DNA of 64,000 nucleotides from Acinetobacter portensis (lineage in GTDB: Bacteria > Pseudomonadota > Gammaproteobacteria > Pseudomonadales > Moraxellaceae): NCBI RefSeq assembly GCF_023158935.1, contig NZ_CP096120.1:1612001-1676000 (forward strand), written 5' to 3'. Under the pieces are notes generated by a model. That model saw only the letters and a program-made list of their open reading frames with translations, was not told where the DNA came from and did not search any database. This document shows positions 46,317 to 57,657 of the stretch, piece after piece. The position numbers and the translations under genes are program-made. The stretch's first letter is position 1, and every line of letters starts with the position of its first letter.

Positions 46317-49300
46317 TTAGCCAATAAACTTACGTGCATTACGGAACATACGTAACCAAGCACCGTCTTGATCCCAATCTTCAGGTTTCCAAGAGTGCTG
46401 AACTGCACGGAAGTTACGTTCTGGATGAGGCATCATAATCGTTGCACGACCATCTGTAGATGTCACACCTGAAATCGCTTCAGGAGAACCGTTCGGGTTC
46501 ATTGGGTAATGTTGAGTTGGGTTACCTTGGCTATCTACATAACGCAAGATCACTTGATTACCAGCATTTAATGCAGCAATGCTAGATTCAGGTGCAACCA
46601 CACGACCTTCACCATGTGCAACAGCGATTGGTAAAATCGAACCTTCCATACCTTGTAACAATACTGAATTCGATTTTTCAACGCGAACGTTTACAGCACG
46701 AGCTTCAAACATTTCAGATTCGTTGCGGTGGAAACGTGGCCAGTTATCTGCACCCGGAATGAGTGGTGCAAGTTGTGACAACATTTGACAGCCGTTACAA
46801 ATACCTAAAGAGAACGTTTCGTCACGGTTGAAGAACTTCTCGAATTGATCACGAAGTTTAGGGTTGAACAATACAGATTTAGCCCAACCACCGCCTGCGC
46901 CCAATACGTCACCGTAAGAGAAACCACCACAAGCTACTAATCCTTCGAAATCATCTAGGCTAATACGACCTGCAAGTAAGTCGCTCATGTGAACGTCAAC
47001 AGTGCTGAAGCCCACTTTATCGAATGCAGCAGCCATTTCTACATGACCGTTTACGCCTTGTTCACGTAAAATCATCATGTTTGGACGGCGTGAATTGATA
47101 TACGGTGCTTCAATTTCTTCGTTCAAATCAAATGTAGGTTTTGCAATTAAACCTGCGTGAGATTTATCTGTAATTAAAGCAAATTCTTCTTCCGCAGTTT
47201 TTACGTTGTCACGTAAACGTTGGATTTGGTAAGACACTTCAGTCCAAGCAACTTGTAAATCTGCACGGTCAAGGCTTAAACCATTCACAGTTAACGTATC
47301 TGTATTGTTTACAGTACCTACAACTGCAATGGCATCTTTCAATGTAGAGGCTGCAACTTCTGCTTCTAATGCTGCCCAATCTGCTTTAGAAATTTGTAAT
47401 ACCGCACCAATTTCTTCTGCAAATAATGATGCAACTGATTGATCTTCAAGCGCTACACCTAAGCGTGAAGCAAACATCATTTCTGCAACAGTCGCAACTA
47501 AACCACCATCACCAATGTCATGGTAAGCCTTAATCAAACCACGGTTGTTCCAGTCTTGCACCAATGCAAAGAATGCTTTGAAATCGTCAAAGCTATCTAC
47601 GTCTGGAGTTACAGAACCAATTGCTTTATAAACTTGAGCTAAAATCGAACCGCCTAAACGGAACTGACCTTTAGATAAATCGATACGTACAAGTACAGAT
47701 TCAATATCTTTAAGTTCAGGTGTTAATGTTTTACGAACATCTGTTACAGGTGCAAATGCTGTAATTACACCTGTCATAGGAGATGTTACAGATTTATCTT
47801 CGCCTTCATCATTCCAAGTGGTACGCATAGATAAAGAATCTTTACCTACAGGAATTGCGATACCCAAAGCAGGACACATTTCCATACCAATGGCTTTTAC
47901 GCCTTCGAATAATGCTTGGTCTTCACCCGGTTGACCTGCTGCAGCCATCCAGTTCGCAGACAATTTAATGTCGCTAATTTGGTCAATTTTTGCAGACATG
48001 ATGTTGGTAATAGATTCAGCTACAGACAAACGTGCAGATGCAGCAGGATTTAACAATGCAACTGGAGGACGTTCGCCCATTGCCATTGCTTCACCTGTGT
48101 AACCCACTAAGCTTGTTGTTGTAACAGCAGCGTCCGCTACAGGAACTTGCCACTTACCAACAAACTGATCACGTGCAACCATACCTGTAATAGAACGGTC
48201 ACCAATAGTGATTAAGAACGATTTAGATGCAACTGTTGGGTTCTTAATAACGCGATAAATCGCATCTTTAAGATCAGTAACTTTAGCAGCATCAAAGTCA
48301 TCGCCTTTACGTTCAATTGTTTCGTATGAACGGCTCATGCGAGGTGTACCACCAAGCATAACTTGCATAGGCATATCTACAGCTTTATTACCAAATAATG
48401 GATCTTCAACTGTTAAATGACGTGCTTCTGTTGCTTCACCTAATACAGCAAACGGGCAACGCTCACGTTCACAAATAGATTCAAACAATTCAAGTGATGA
48501 TGGACGAATTGCAAGTACATAACGTTCTTGTGCTTCGTTTGACCAAATCTCCATTGGAGACATGCCAGGTTCTAAAGATGGAATCTTACGAAGATCAAGT
48601 ACAGCACCTAATTCATGGTCATTTACAAGTTCAGGCATTGCATTTGATACACCGCCCGCACCTACATCATGCACAGACACGATTGGGTTGTAATCTTCCA
48701 TGCGCCAGCAAGTATCAATCACTTCTTGACAACGACGTTCCATTTCTGGGTTTTCACGTTGTACAGAAGCGAAGTCTAGGTTTTCACCCAATTTACCGCT
48801 ATCTACAGAAGAAGCTGCACCACCGCCTAAACCGATCAGCATTGCAGGACCACCAAGAACGATTAACAAATCGCCTGGTTGAATTGCATCTTTTTCTACA
48901 TGATCAGGACGGATGTTACCGTAACCGCCAGCAATCATAATTGGCTTATGGAAGCCTTTTACATCGCCATTTACATTTTGTTCGAATGTACGGAAGTAAC
49001 CATTTAACGCAGGACGACCAAATTCGTTGTTAAATGCTGCACCACCTAAAGGACCATCAATCATGATCTGAAGTGGAGAAGCCATACGAGATGGTTTACC
49101 GTAGTTTTCTTCCCAAGGTTGTTCAAAACCAGGAATGTTTAAGTTAGAAACCGTAAAGCCTGTTAAACCAGCTTTTGGCTTACCACCACGACCTGTTGCG
49201 CCTTCATCACGGATTTCACCGCCTGAACCTGTCGCAGCACCAGCAAAAGGTGCAATTGCAGTCGGATGGTTATGTGTTTCTACTTTCATAAGAATATGAG

Positions 49301-50153
49301 CAGCTTGGCTCTTATACTTATAAACGTGTTGACCCGTTTCAGCATCTTGTTTTGGATAGAAGCGCTGAGTATCGAAGCCCACAATTACAGAAGCGTTGTC
49401 TTTATATGCCGACAATACATCTGTAGGAGATTCTTTATAGGTGTTCTTAATCATTTGGAACAATGACAATGGTTGTACTTCACCATCAATTGTCCATTCA
49501 GAACCAAAGATTTTGTGACGGCAATGCTCAGAGTTCGCTTGCGCAAACATCATCAATTCGATGTCATGCGGGTTACGACCCATTTTAATGAAAGCGTCAG
49601 TTAAATAATCGATTTCTTCATCTGAAAGTGCAAAACCAAACTCAGAATTTGCTTTAACTAAAGCTGCTTTACCTTCACCCAAAATATCAATTGAGTTTAA
49701 AGGTTTTGGTTCAGTTTCAGAGAATAATGCAGCAGCATCTTCAATTTTATTGAATACACTTTCTGTCATGCGATCATGTAATGCCAAAATTACGTCTTTA
49801 GAAACGTCTTTTAGACCTTTCAACGTAAACAAAACACCGCGTTCAAGGCGGTGTATTGGCGTATTACAGTTGGCAAAAATATCAGTCGCTTTAGAAGACC
49901 ACGGAGAAATTGTACCCACGCGTGGTGTAACTAATATTTGAACTTCATCACTTGCAGCTTGGCGTAGTTCAAAAGATTGACCATCGTTTAGTAGCTGTAA
50001 AGCAGATTGCTGTTGTTGCTCATTCAGCGCTTGGTCAAATAGATAAACCCATTGGCTTTCTATAGATTGAACAGAACTAATTGAAGATAGACGTGTTAAT
50101 AGTTGCGTTTTCTTAAAAGAAGAGTGTGCTGATGCACCGGCCACGATAAACAT
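46317..50153 (-). CDS. purL: Phosphoribosylformylglycinamidine synthase, large single-chain form
   Basis: PurL makes FGAM from FGAR, glutamine and ATP in purine synthesis. The 1278-aa protein has the N-terminal PurS-like domain, two ATP-grasp-like halves ([35 protein letters not shown]) and a C-terminal glutamine amidotransferase with nucleophile in [10 protein letters not shown] and the catalytic His/Glu in [10 protein letters not shown] start at [15 protein letters not shown] (50153); the 14 extra codons up to 50195 look non-coding. It stands alone. Confidence 0.97.
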   Translation of the reverse strand: MFIVAGASAHSSFKKTQLLTRLSSISSVQSIESQWVYLFDQALNEQQQQSALQLLNDGQSFELRQAASDEVQILVTPRVGTISPWSSKATDIFANCNTPIHRLERGVLFTLKGLKDVSKDVILALHDRMTESVFNKIEDAAALFSETEPKPLNSIDILGEGKAALVKANSEFGFALSDEEIDYLTDAFIKMGRNPHDIELMMFAQANSEHCRHKIFGSEWTIDGEVQPLSLFQMIKNTYKESPTDVLSAYKDNASVIVGFDTQRFYPKQDAETGQHVYKYKSQAAHILMKVETHNHPTAIAPFAGAATGSGGEIRDEGATGRGGKPKAGLTGFTVSNLNIPGFEQPWEENYGKPSRMASPLQIMIDGPLGGAAFNNEFGRPALNGYFRTFEQNVNGDVKGFHKPIMIAGGYGNIRPDHVEKDAIQPGDLLIVLGGPAMLIGLGGGAASSVDSGKLGENLDFASVQRENPEMERRCQEVIDTCWRMEDYNPIVSVHDVGAGGVSNAMPELVNDHELGAVLDLRKIPSLEPGMSPMEIWSNEAQERYVLAIRPSSLELFESICERERCPFAVLGEATEARHLTVEDPLFGNKAVDMPMQVMLGGTPRMSRSYETIERKGDDFDAAKVTDLKDAIYRVIKNPTVASKSFLITIGDRSITGMVARDQFVGKWQVPVADAAVTTTSLVGYTGEAMAMGERPPVALLNPAASARLSVAESITNIMSAKIDQISDIKLSANWMAAAGQPGEDQALFEGVKAIGMEMCPALGIAIPVGKDSLSMRTTWNDEGEDKSVTSPMTGVITAFAPVTDVRKTLTPELKDIESVLVRIDLSKGQFRLGGSILAQVYKAIGSVTPDVDSFDDFKAFFALVQDWNNRGLIKAYHDIGDGGLVATVAEMMFASRLGVALEDQSVASLFAEEIGAVLQISKADWAALEAEVAASTLKDAIAVVGTVNNTDTLTVNGLSLDRADLQVAWTEVSYQIQRLRDNVKTAEEEFALITDKSHAGLIAKPTFDLNEEIEAPYINSRRPNMMILREQGVNGHVEMAAAFDKVGFSTVDVHMSDLLAGRISLDDFEGLVACGGFSYGDVLGAGGGWAKSVLFNPKLRDQFEKFFNRDETFSLGICNGCQMLSQLAPLIPGADNWPRFHRNESEMFEARAVNVRVEKSNSVLLQGMEGSILPIAVAHGEGRVVAPESSIAALNAGNQVILRYVDSQGNPTQHYPMNPNGSPEAISGVTSTDGRATIMMPHPERNFRAVQHSWKPEDWDQDGAWLRMFRNARKFIG

Positions 50154-50465
50154 GCTGATTTTGGCTCCACGGGCAGGTCTTTTGAACCTTGCCACAATGT
50201 GACTTGAAGAGAGCGCATATTCTACTGTGTATTGGCTAAATCGGCTAGATGCTAATAGATATTTATCAGGTGAAATTTTGCAACAAATTCAAAGAATTTC
50301 TTAGTTTTCAAATAAAATTTTTGAATGCCCTTTGATTTTACTCAACAAAAAGCTTGTATCTAAATAATTCTAAAGGAAGTTCTACACATTATTTAATTCT
50401 TCATGAGAATTTGATTTCTCTTCAAAGCGAAAACAATGCGTAAAACTTTCTTTAAAATAGATGAT
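50154..50465. other. Intergenic region purL/M28 peptidase
   Basis: About 310 bp with no RNA gene, repeat or coding frame I can support. It must hold the purL promoter; a TAGAAT on the minus strand near 50220 is a possible -10 but lacks a clear -35. Confidence 0.35.
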
Positions 50466-51488
50466 TTATTGAATATTTTTTAATAAATACACAACTGCAT
50501 CACCTGCAAGCTGTAAAGATTTTGGATCGACCTGTTCAATTGTGTCACATGCTTTGTGATAACACGGCGCAAATTCTAATTCGTCACCATTCATTTTTTC
50601 ATTGAACATAATAATAGAGGTAACAGGTACTTTACCTAAAAATGGTGCAGTATCACTTGCTGTTAAAGTAGATACATCTTTTTTCAATGTTACTTTTTTA
50701 TCTTTAAAAAATGCCGATAACATATTTTCTAAAGCAATATCACCTGCATGTGTTGGAACACTGCGCATACCATCTAAAAGTGGTTTGTAATCACTTTCTG
50801 CCATACCACGTTCTTTCAGCATTTTTTCCATATCATCTACAGAAGACTTAGTTGCATCTGCAATCATGACATCAGGGTTTTTTGTACCTACCATATCTAC
50901 ATTAATATACGCCTTAATGCCTTTAAGTTGCTCTGGGCTCAACTTTTTCACGTAATCTTGTGAGCCTGCAATACCTGTTTCTTCAGAATCCCAAAATGCC
51001 AAGACAATAGTATGTTTAGGCTGAGTTCTTTCTGCTTTTAGCTGATGCATTAAATCTAAAAGTAAAGCAACGCCCGAAGCATTATCATTAATACCTGGTC
51101 CCATTTTTACAGAATCATAATGTGCGCCAATTAATACAACCGATTCATTAGTTTGACCTGCAATTTCCACAAAAATATTTTGACCTACAACTTTTTCACG
51201 GTTTTCAAATGGCAACATTTGCGCCTGTAAACCTGCTTTTTTAGCTTCATCTATAATATATTTTGCAGAAGCCAAACCACCTTTTGTACCTACAGCTCGG
51301 TTCCCACCATTGTCTTTTGCAATTTTTTCAAAAGCTTGTAAATGCTGCATCATATTAGCAGCGTTCAATTGCACAGAAGCAGATTCAACACTTGGTGTTT
51401 TAGCTTGATTAAATTGAATAGATTGACATCCCCCAAGTACAAACATTGAAGACAAAACACATGCAGTTAGAATTTTAGGCACAAACAT
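50466..51488 (-). CDS. M28-family zinc peptidase lipoprotein
   Basis: The 340-aa exported metallopeptidase has a lipoprotein signal ending LGGC (Cys 21). Zinc ligands of the M28 family are visible: His/Asp in GAHYDSV, Asp in GINDNASG, Glu pair in DSEETG, Asp in NVDMVG and the final His in CYHKACD. It should act as an aminopeptidase at the envelope. It stands alone and is divergent from the dGTPase gene. Confidence 0.92.
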   Translation of the reverse strand: MFVPKILTACVLSSMFVLGGCQSIQFNQAKTPSVESASVQLNAANMMQHLQAFEKIAKDNGGNRAVGTKGGLASAKYIIDEAKKAGLQAQMLPFENREKVVGQNIFVEIAGQTNESVVLIGAHYDSVKMGPGINDNASGVALLLDLMHQLKAERTQPKHTIVLAFWDSEETGIAGSQDYVKKLSPEQLKGIKAYINVDMVGTKNPDVMIADATKSSVDDMEKMLKERGMAESDYKPLLDGMRSVPTHAGDIALENMLSAFFKDKKVTLKKDVSTLTASDTAPFLGKVPVTSIIMFNEKMNGDELEFAPCYHKACDTIEQVDPKSLQLAGDAVVYLLKNIQ

Positions 51489-51675
51489 GCAATAGGCTCT
51501 TTAGGTTATTTATCTTTAGTTTATCTTAGTTTTATTCAGCCACTGTAGCTGTTCAGTTTTGTAATTTAACCAAGCTCTAAAGTTAAAATAATAAGACAAG
51601 CTATGTCGTTTTCCTCTAGAGCTTTAGCCTATTTTTTGGCATGATGATAAACAAGACAAGAGCGAATAACGATAA

Positions 51676-53016
51676 ATGACTCAAATGAGATGGTTAGACC
51701 TACTTTCAACAGTTCGTTTAGGTAGCAAAAAACAAAGTACAGAACAAGCACGAAGCCCGTTTCATAAAGACTATGACCGCATTATATTTTCGCAAAGTTT
51801 TAGACAACTCAATAGAAAAACTCAAGTACATCCGCTCACTCAGCACGATGGTATTCACACACGCTTAACGCATTCTCTAGAAGTGTCTTGTATTGGACGC
51901 TCATTGGGTATGCTTGCAGCCGAAAAAATAAAAGATGAACTTCCACCTTGGATTAGCCCTGCCGATGTGGGTGCAATTATTCAAGCAGCCTGTTTAGCAC
52001 ATGATATTGGCAACCCTCCTTTTGGACATGCAGGTGAATATGCCATTCGTGAATGGTTTGATGATGCATCACATACAGATTTCTTAAAAGATTTAAGTCC
52101 CGAACAAGAAGCCGATGTTCGTCAATTTGAAGGCAATGCACAAGGTTTACGCCTACTTACGAAAATTGACTATCACCCTAATGATGGCGGTATGCGTTTA
52201 ACCTACGCAACTTTAGGGGCTTATTTAAAATATCCTTGGCTGTCTAAAACCATTACATCTCAAGGGAATATTCCTGCAAGCAAGCGTGCTAAATTTGGTT
52301 GTTATCAATCTGAAAAAGAAATATTGGTACAAATTGCAGAACAACTTGGCTTAATTCAATTGGGTGAATATCACTATTGCCGTCATCCACTCACCTATTT
52401 ATTAGAAGCTGCAGATGATATTTGCTACGCCTTAATTGACCTAGAAGACGGCATTATTTTAAATATGCTGACTTATGAAGAAGTTGAACCTATTTTCTTA
52501 GACTTAATTGGCGAATATGGAACACCTGAAGAACTTGCAATGAGCACTACTACATGGCAACAAAAAATTGCGGCTTTACGTGGTCGTGTAATGAAGCGTC
52601 TTGTAGAAGAAGTAAGTACCGCTTTTGCACGAAAACATGGTGAAATTTTAGCTGGTCAGCTTACAGGAAGTTTATTGCAATATTGTTCACCAGATATTGA
52701 AGATGGAATTAATAGAGCAAAAGACTTGGCACGCAATAAAATTTTTGAACATCCACAAAAAGCGGGTTTAGAAATTATTGCACACCAAAGTTTGCAACAT
52801 ATTTTAGATGCATTTATTCCTCTAACTACGCCAAATAAAACACTCAGTTTTAAAGAACAAAGATTGTTTACTATATTGGCGCGTGCAGGCACTCATTTTT
52901 CAGATGACCACTATGACAATATTATGCAAGTGCTCGATTTAATTTCGAAATTTTCAGATCATCAAGCTTATAACCTAGCCCAAGAACTACAAGGTAATAA
53001 AGCAGGTTTAATGTAA
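51676..53016 (+). CDS. dgt: Deoxyguanosinetriphosphate triphosphohydrolase-like protein
   Basis: The 446-aa HD-domain enzyme should hydrolyse dGTP or other dNTPs to nucleoside and triphosphate. The HD motif pieces are RLTHSLEVSCIGRSLG and CLAHDIGNPPFGHAGE, with a later Asp in LEAADDICYALIDLEDG. The RSPFHKDYDRIIFSQSFRQL block at the front is typical. It stands alone upstream of ruvA. Confidence 0.92.
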   Translation: MTQMRWLDLLSTVRLGSKKQSTEQARSPFHKDYDRIIFSQSFRQLNRKTQVHPLTQHDGIHTRLTHSLEVSCIGRSLGMLAAEKIKDELPPWISPADVGAIIQAACLAHDIGNPPFGHAGEYAIREWFDDASHTDFLKDLSPEQEADVRQFEGNAQGLRLLTKIDYHPNDGGMRLTYATLGAYLKYPWLSKTITSQGNIPASKRAKFGCYQSEKEILVQIAEQLGLIQLGEYHYCRHPLTYLLEAADDICYALIDLEDGIILNMLTYEEVEPIFLDLIGEYGTPEELAMSTTTWQQKIAALRGRVMKRLVEEVSTAFARKHGEILAGQLTGSLLQYCSPDIEDGINRAKDLARNKIFEHPQKAGLEIIAHQSLQHILDAFIPLTTPNKTLSFKEQRLFTILARAGTHFSDDHYDNIMQVLDLISKFSDHQAYNLAQELQGNKAGLM

Positions 53017-53140
53017 AAACAGAAATTCTCTAAACCTAACTGTGTTTGGATAGAATATCTGCAAATAACAAGTAGGAACTTTTGCCTTTAAAAGCAATCA
53101 CCTCTACTATTGAGCAATCAACAAATAAGTGAAAACAAAG

Positions 53141-53743
53141 ATGATCGGATGTTTAATTGGTGAAGTTTTAGCATTAGAAGCACCAACAGTTGTACTGAAT
53201 GTAAATGGAATTGGTTATGAAATTGACACGCCACTTTCTACATTTTGCCAATTACAGAAAGGTCAAAAAGCCACTATTTGGACGCATTTAGCTGTTCGTG
53301 AAGATGCTCAACTTCTTTATGGCTTTTTAGATGCACGTGAAAAAACCATTTTTCGTACATTACTTAAAGTAAATGGCGTTGGTCCTAAAATGGCGCTCGC
53401 AATTTTATCTACTTTAAGTGTAGAAATGCTCATTCACACGGTTGAACATGAAGATATAAACACACTTGTAAAAGTTCCGGGTGTAGGCAAAAAAACAGCG
53501 GAACGTTTGATGATTGAATTACGTGACCGCTTTAAAACCATGTCTACAAATAGTCAGCCGACAAATTCAACTGTAGAACAAATTCAATTTACAGGTAATT
53601 CTGCTGTTGCAGAAGCTGAAGCCGCTTTACAATCTTTAGGCTACAAGCCACTTGAAGCGCAAAAGCTGATTAATGCGGTTAAAGGTGATTACACAGAAGC
53701 AGGCGAAATTATCCGTGCTGCACTAAAATCAATGAATAGATAA
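53141..53743 (+). CDS. ruvA: Holliday junction branch migration protein RuvA
   Basis: RuvA binds four-way DNA junctions and recruits RuvB. The 200-aa protein has an OB fold (MIGCLIGEVLALEAPTVV), helix-hairpin-helix pairs (LLKVNGVGPKMALAILS and LVKVPGVGKKTAERLMIEL) and a C-terminal RuvB-binding three-helix domain. I start at MIGCLIGE, as usual in the family; the frame extends to a GTG at 53129. ruvB follows after 28 bp. Confidence 0.97.
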   Translation: MIGCLIGEVLALEAPTVVLNVNGIGYEIDTPLSTFCQLQKGQKATIWTHLAVREDAQLLYGFLDAREKTIFRTLLKVNGVGPKMALAILSTLSVEMLIHTVEHEDINTLVKVPGVGKKTAERLMIELRDRFKTMSTNSQPTNSTVEQIQFTGNSAVAEAEAALQSLGYKPLEAQKLINAVKGDYTEAGEIIRAALKSMNR

Positions 53744-53771
53744 TTAGCCGATTAGAGAAGACTCAGAATAT

Positions 53772-54779
53772 ATGCAAGACCGTATTATTAGTGGCTCTGA
53801 AAAACCTGAAGATCATTTTGATCGTGCCATTCGACCAACCTCACTCGATGACTATATTGGTCAACCCGTTGTACGCGAACAAATGGAAATTTTCATTGGC
53901 GCAGCACGTGGACGTGGTGAGGCACTCGATCACACGCTTATTTTTGGACCACCGGGTTTAGGTAAAACCACTCTTGCCAATATTATTGCCCGTGAAATGG
54001 GGGGTAACTTAAAGTCTACTTCTGGCCCTGTTCTTGAACGTGCAGGCGATTTGGCAGCCATGCTGACCAACTTAGAAGAAGGTGATGTTTTATTTATTGA
54101 TGAAATTCACCGTCTTTCACCTGTAATTGAAGAAATTCTTTACCCTGCAATGGAAGATTACCAACTCGATATTATGATTGGTGAAGGTCCTGCTGCACGT
54201 TCTATTAAATTAGATTTACCGCCATTTACTTTAGTAGCTGCAACCACGCGAGCAGGCTTACTCACCTCTCCGCTTCGTGACCGTTTTGGTATTGTTCAGC
54301 GTTTAGAGTTTTATTCAGTTGAAGATTTAACACACATTGTTTCTCGTTCTGCAAACTTGATGGATGTGCCAATGACAGACGATGGTGCAAAAGAAATCGC
54401 CCGTCGTGCGCGTGGTACGCCTCGTATTGCAAACCGTTTATTACGTCGTGTTCGTGATTACGCACAAGTAAAAGGTACAGGCGAAGTAACCCAAGAAATG
54501 GCGCAACTTGCCTTAGATATGTTGAAAGTCGATAAAGATGGTTTAGATACTTTAGACCGTCGTTATTTAAGTATGTTGCTAGAGCGTTTTGATGGCGGGC
54601 CTGCGGGTGTTGAAGCTTTAGCTGCGGCTATGGCGGAAGATTCGGGTACGCTTGAAGATGTAATTGAGCCTTATTTAATTCAGCAAGGTTATGTAATGCG
54701 TACCGCACGTGGTCGTATTGCAACAAATATGGCGTATTTACAGTTTGGTTTAACACCGCCAGAACCTAAAGATAAATGA
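53772..54779 (+). CDS. ruvB: Holliday junction helicase RuvB
   Basis: The motor of branch migration has 335 aa, with Walker [15 protein letters not shown], Walker [11 protein letters not shown], sensor 1 [19 protein letters not shown] and a winged-helix C-terminus. The [11 protein letters not shown] front is typical. It is in an operon with ruvA and ends at a terminator. No ruvC is nearby. Confidence 0.98.
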   Translation: MQDRIISGSEKPEDHFDRAIRPTSLDDYIGQPVVREQMEIFIGAARGRGEALDHTLIFGPPGLGKTTLANIIAREMGGNLKSTSGPVLERAGDLAAMLTNLEEGDVLFIDEIHRLSPVIEEILYPAMEDYQLDIMIGEGPAARSIKLDLPPFTLVAATTRAGLLTSPLRDRFGIVQRLEFYSVEDLTHIVSRSANLMDVPMTDDGAKEIARRARGTPRIANRLLRRVRDYAQVKGTGEVTQEMAQLALDMLKVDKDGLDTLDRRYLSMLLERFDGGPAGVEALAAAMAEDSGTLEDVIEPYLIQQGYVMRTARGRIATNMAYLQFGLTPPEPKDK

Positions 54780-54781
54780 TT

Positions 54782-54807
54782 TAAAAAAGCAGCTTAGGCT
54801 GCTTTTA
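54782..54807. terminator. Terminator of ruvAB and of the convergent orphan gene
   Basis: Stem AAAAAAGCAGC / GCTGCTTTTAT; it overlaps the stop region of the minus-strand gene. Confidence 0.88.
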
Positions 54808-55501
54808 TCTCACTAATACTATGAGTTATCACAATCTCTAATTTCTTTTGAATTTGAAGATTTAATTTTATAAGATCCACCCATTGTTCATTAGTCATAT
54901 TTTGCTCACGGGTCCAATTACTAGAAATATCAGTTAATTGGCTATAAAATTGTTTCAAATCCGAATCTACATCCTCTTTCATTAACAAATTAGTTTTTAA
55001 GTCTAATCTAATTTTAAATATTCTTTTATTAATAGCACCAATGCCTAATCGAATCGCTTTAATAGTATCTATATCACACCCCTTAAAACTTTTCGAACAA
55101 TAAACTCTAAGCTCGTTCAAAATTTCAAAAACCTCACAATCCAAGCTAGCTACCTCATTAGCAAACCCAGATACCCAATTTTGCATAAATTTCTTCTTAT
55201 ATCCTAAATTTTTTAATTTATATTGAGCTTCAATAATATCTGCATTCACTTGTCTATTTAGTATTGCTGCTTCCTTAATATCATTACTGACCGTCCTAAA
55301 AGACATTTCCGTTAATTTAAAACTTTTCCGACCATACCAAATTACAATAATTGTGGCTGAAATCCCCAATATAAAAGCAACTACCATCGCGATAACAAAA
55401 GACCAAATTGCTGTTGTATCTGTCGAATGCTGTAAGTCCAAATGTACCATTTGATCTGTCGGCTGTTGTAAAACTACAGCTTGCGTATTTTGTTGTGTCA
55501 C
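54794..55501 (-). CDS. Hypothetical membrane protein, 235 aa
   Basis: No family recognised. The best start is the GTG at 55501, giving a polar N-terminus, one strong membrane helix (IWSFVIAMVVAFILGISATIIVIWYG, residues about 32-57) and a long, mostly helical soluble domain. The upstream part of the frame encodes VGCGENNIEKN but is cut by TAG codons, so an earlier lipoprotein start may have been lost. Codon use is more AT-rich and eukaryote-like than its neighbours, hinting at recent arrival. Confidence 0.6.
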   Translation of the reverse strand: MTQQNTQAVVLQQPTDQMVHLDLQHSTDTTAIWSFVIAMVVAFILGISATIIVIWYGRKSFKLTEMSFRTVSNDIKEAAILNRQVNADIIEAQYKLKNLGYKKKFMQNWVSGFANEVASLDCEVFEILNELRVYCSKSFKGCDIDTIKAIRLGIGAINKRIFKIRLDLKTNLLMKEDVDSDLKQFYSQLTDISSNWTREQNMTNEQWVDLIKLNLQIQKKLEIVITHSISEIKAA

Positions 55502-55794
55502 ATTTTTCTCAATATTATTTTCCCCACAGCCAACCTACAAAACCAAACAAACAAAATCAATCACCTACAACAACTAAATCTGTGTTCCTACCGAAAACAT
55601 AAAATAATTCGGGCTTGTTACAAAAAACGGTTTGATCATTTTTTAATCTAAAGGTATTCTCTATAATGTGCTTTAAATCACACTTAAAATCATAAGCACA
55701 AAACAAATAAAACTAAAATGCAAATAAACGAACAAAGTAAACAATAAGTAAAAATGAATGACTTACTGCATTCAAATAAAAATAGGATACGGTT

Positions 55795-56181
55795 ATGAAA
55801 AATATAATTACTGTAATTTGTGTCAGTATTTTCCCCACATTACTTTGGGCGAATACATCATCTTGGCAATGTAAAAACACTATTAATGAAGTTAAATGCA
55901 AAAATAAAACTTGCCATTCAGGTGCGGTTTTAGATTCTTCTTTCAAAGTTTCTATTCAAGACCACTCAAAAGTAAAAGTATGCACTCAAAATAAATGCTG
56001 GAATGGTCAAGCTGTTTCTCAAAAAAAATCTCACCATGCCTTATATACAATTAAACAATTTGGTTGGACAACCCAAAATAATCCAAATGCAGAATATACA
56101 TTGGGCGTAAACCACAACACTAATAGCTTATATCTTCAAGGTGAAAACCAAGCGCATCCGCTTCAATGCCAACTTGTATAA
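55795..56181 (+). CDS. Cys-rich secreted protein, 128 aa
   Basis: A signal peptide (ITVICVSIFPTLLWA-NTS) precedes a mature protein with six Cys (SSWQCKN, EVKCKNKTCHSG, VKVCTQNKCWNG, LQCQLV), enough for three disulfides. It is small, basic and without a recognisable family. It should be periplasmic or outer-membrane associated. It stands alone, with GATACGGTT before the ATG giving only a weak ribosome site. Confidence 0.7.
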   Translation: MKNIITVICVSIFPTLLWANTSSWQCKNTINEVKCKNKTCHSGAVLDSSFKVSIQDHSKVKVCTQNKCWNGQAVSQKKSHHALYTIKQFGWTTQNNPNAEYTLGVNHNTNSLYLQGENQAHPLQCQLV

Positions 56182-56524
56182 ATTAGGCACCGATTCATTT
56201 TTTAGTAAAATAGGTAATGGATTTTTTATCCATTTAAATGTCTATGTATGCTTTAGAATAAAAAAATTGAACGTGAAATATCATCATAATAAAAATTAAA
56301 ATCATAAAATTTTGAATCTTTTAAATATGTCTAACTCAACTGAAATAGTCCTTTGAGGAATGGTGTAAGTTTGAAACCTTGTGCCATAGGACAAAAAAGT
56401 CATTATGATAAAATTCTCAGCCTGCAAAACACGGCTTTTATCAAATATTTTCGTAATAGATTAAGTTAAAATTTGAAGCAAAAGCCCCTCTATACAATTT
56501 GAAATAAATAAGTGGAATACCAAA
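56182..56524. other. Intergenic region before ybgC
   Basis: About 340 bp, AT-rich. A small palindrome AATGGAT / ATCCATT at 56216-56234 has no T-run. The tol-pal promoter should be here. I see no gene, RNA or clear operator. Confidence 0.4.
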
Positions 56525-56932
56525 ATGGCGAATAAATTCGAATTCAACATTCGTGTGTATATTGAAGATACTGATGCTGGTGGCATTGTTTACCACGCAA
56601 ATCATATTCGCTTTATGGAACGTACTCGTACAGAATGGCTTCGTGCTTCTGGTGTAGATCATTATTGGCACCAGAAAGATTACAACTTTGTTGTGCACAA
56701 AATTAGCTTAAAATATTCACGTCCAATTCTTATGGATGATTTAATAACAGTCACTGCAAGTGTTGTTTCTTGTAAAGCTTCATCTTTTGTGTTGCAACAG
56801 AATATTTATCGTGGTGAAATTATGCTTGCATCTGGTGAAGTAGAATTGGCATGTATTAATGCAGATATGCGACCAACTCGCCTACCAGAAGAAATTCGTG
56901 AACTAATTCTAAAAGAATTGGAACAAGACTAA
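56525..56932 (+). CDS. ybgC: Tol-Pal-associated acyl-CoA thioesterase YbgC
   Basis: The 135-aa hotdog thioesterase contains FNIRVYIEDTDAGGIVYHANHIRFMER, with the catalytic Asp in EDTDAGG. It hydrolyses short-chain acyl-CoA or acts in phospholipid turnover. It heads the tol cluster, as in most gammaproteobacteria, 26 bp before tolQ. Confidence 0.95.
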   Translation: MANKFEFNIRVYIEDTDAGGIVYHANHIRFMERTRTEWLRASGVDHYWHQKDYNFVVHKISLKYSRPILMDDLITVTASVVSCKASSFVLQQNIYRGEIMLASGEVELACINADMRPTRLPEEIRELILKELEQD

Positions 56933-56958
56933 AAAAAATTAATTGGCTCAATGTAATT

Positions 56959-57657
56959 ATGGCAACACAAATAGAATCTACCTTGCACGTTTCTGATTTA
57001 ATTCTCCAAGCAAGTCCAGTTGTACAAATAATTATGCTTATGCTTCTTTTAGCATCTTTATTTAGCTGGTACTTAATTGCCAAATTACATATGAGCTATA
57101 AAAAAGCCCAAGCTGAAGATGATCATTTTCAAAAAATCTTTTGGTCTGGTGCTGAATTAAATACACTTTATAACAATGCTCAGCTCAACTCTAAACGTGT
57201 TGGCTTAGAAGATATTTTTTATCAAGGTTTAGGTGAGTTCCTTAAACTTAAAAAACGCAATGCATCTCAAAACCAAACCATTGAAGGCACAGAACGTATT
57301 TTACGTGTTGGCTTAAGCCGTGACCAAGGTCATTTAGAACAAGGTATTGGTACGCTTGCGAGTATTGGCTCTGTTGCACCTTATATTGGTTTATTTGGTA
57401 CAGTTTGGGGCATTATGAATGCCTTTATTGGTCTTGCAGATGTAGACCAAGTGACACTTGCGACTGTAGCTCCTGGTATTGCAGAAGCTCTTATTGCAAC
57501 AGCAATTGGTCTTTTTGCCGCAATTCCTGCTGTACTGGCATTTAACCATTTCACAGCAAAAGGCGAATCTATTTATTCAGATCGTGCTTTATTTGCTGAA
57601 GAAATGATTGCTCTATTACAACGTCAATCTTTAGATTCAAATCAGGATCAAAAATAA
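56959..57657 (+). CDS. tolQ: TolQ inner membrane protein
   Basis: The 232-aa ExbB-type subunit of the proton-driven Tol motor has three membrane helices (about 20-40, 135-160, 175-195). IASVAPYIGLFGTVWG-like block and ATAIGLFAAIPAVLAFNHF are the proton-channel helices. Stop and TolR start overlap at 57657. Confidence 0.96.
   Translation: MATQIESTLHVSDLILQASPVVQIIMLMLLLASLFSWYLIAKLHMSYKKAQAEDDHFQKIFWSGAELNTLYNNAQLNSKRVGLEDIFYQGLGEFLKLKKRNASQNQTIEGTERILRVGLSRDQGHLEQGIGTLASIGSVAPYIGLFGTVWGIMNAFIGLADVDQVTLATVAPGIAEALIATAIGLFAAIPAVLAFNHFTAKGESIYSDRALFAEEMIALLQRQSLDSNQDQK

Noticed and set aside
50154..50195. Longer start of purL at 50195
   Set aside because: The extra 14 codons are Arg/Lys-rich and do not match the family's N-terminus, which begins [11 protein letters not shown].
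56216..56234. Terminator after the Cys-rich protein gene
   Set aside because: The stem is AT-rich, only 7 bp, and lacks a T-run after it.
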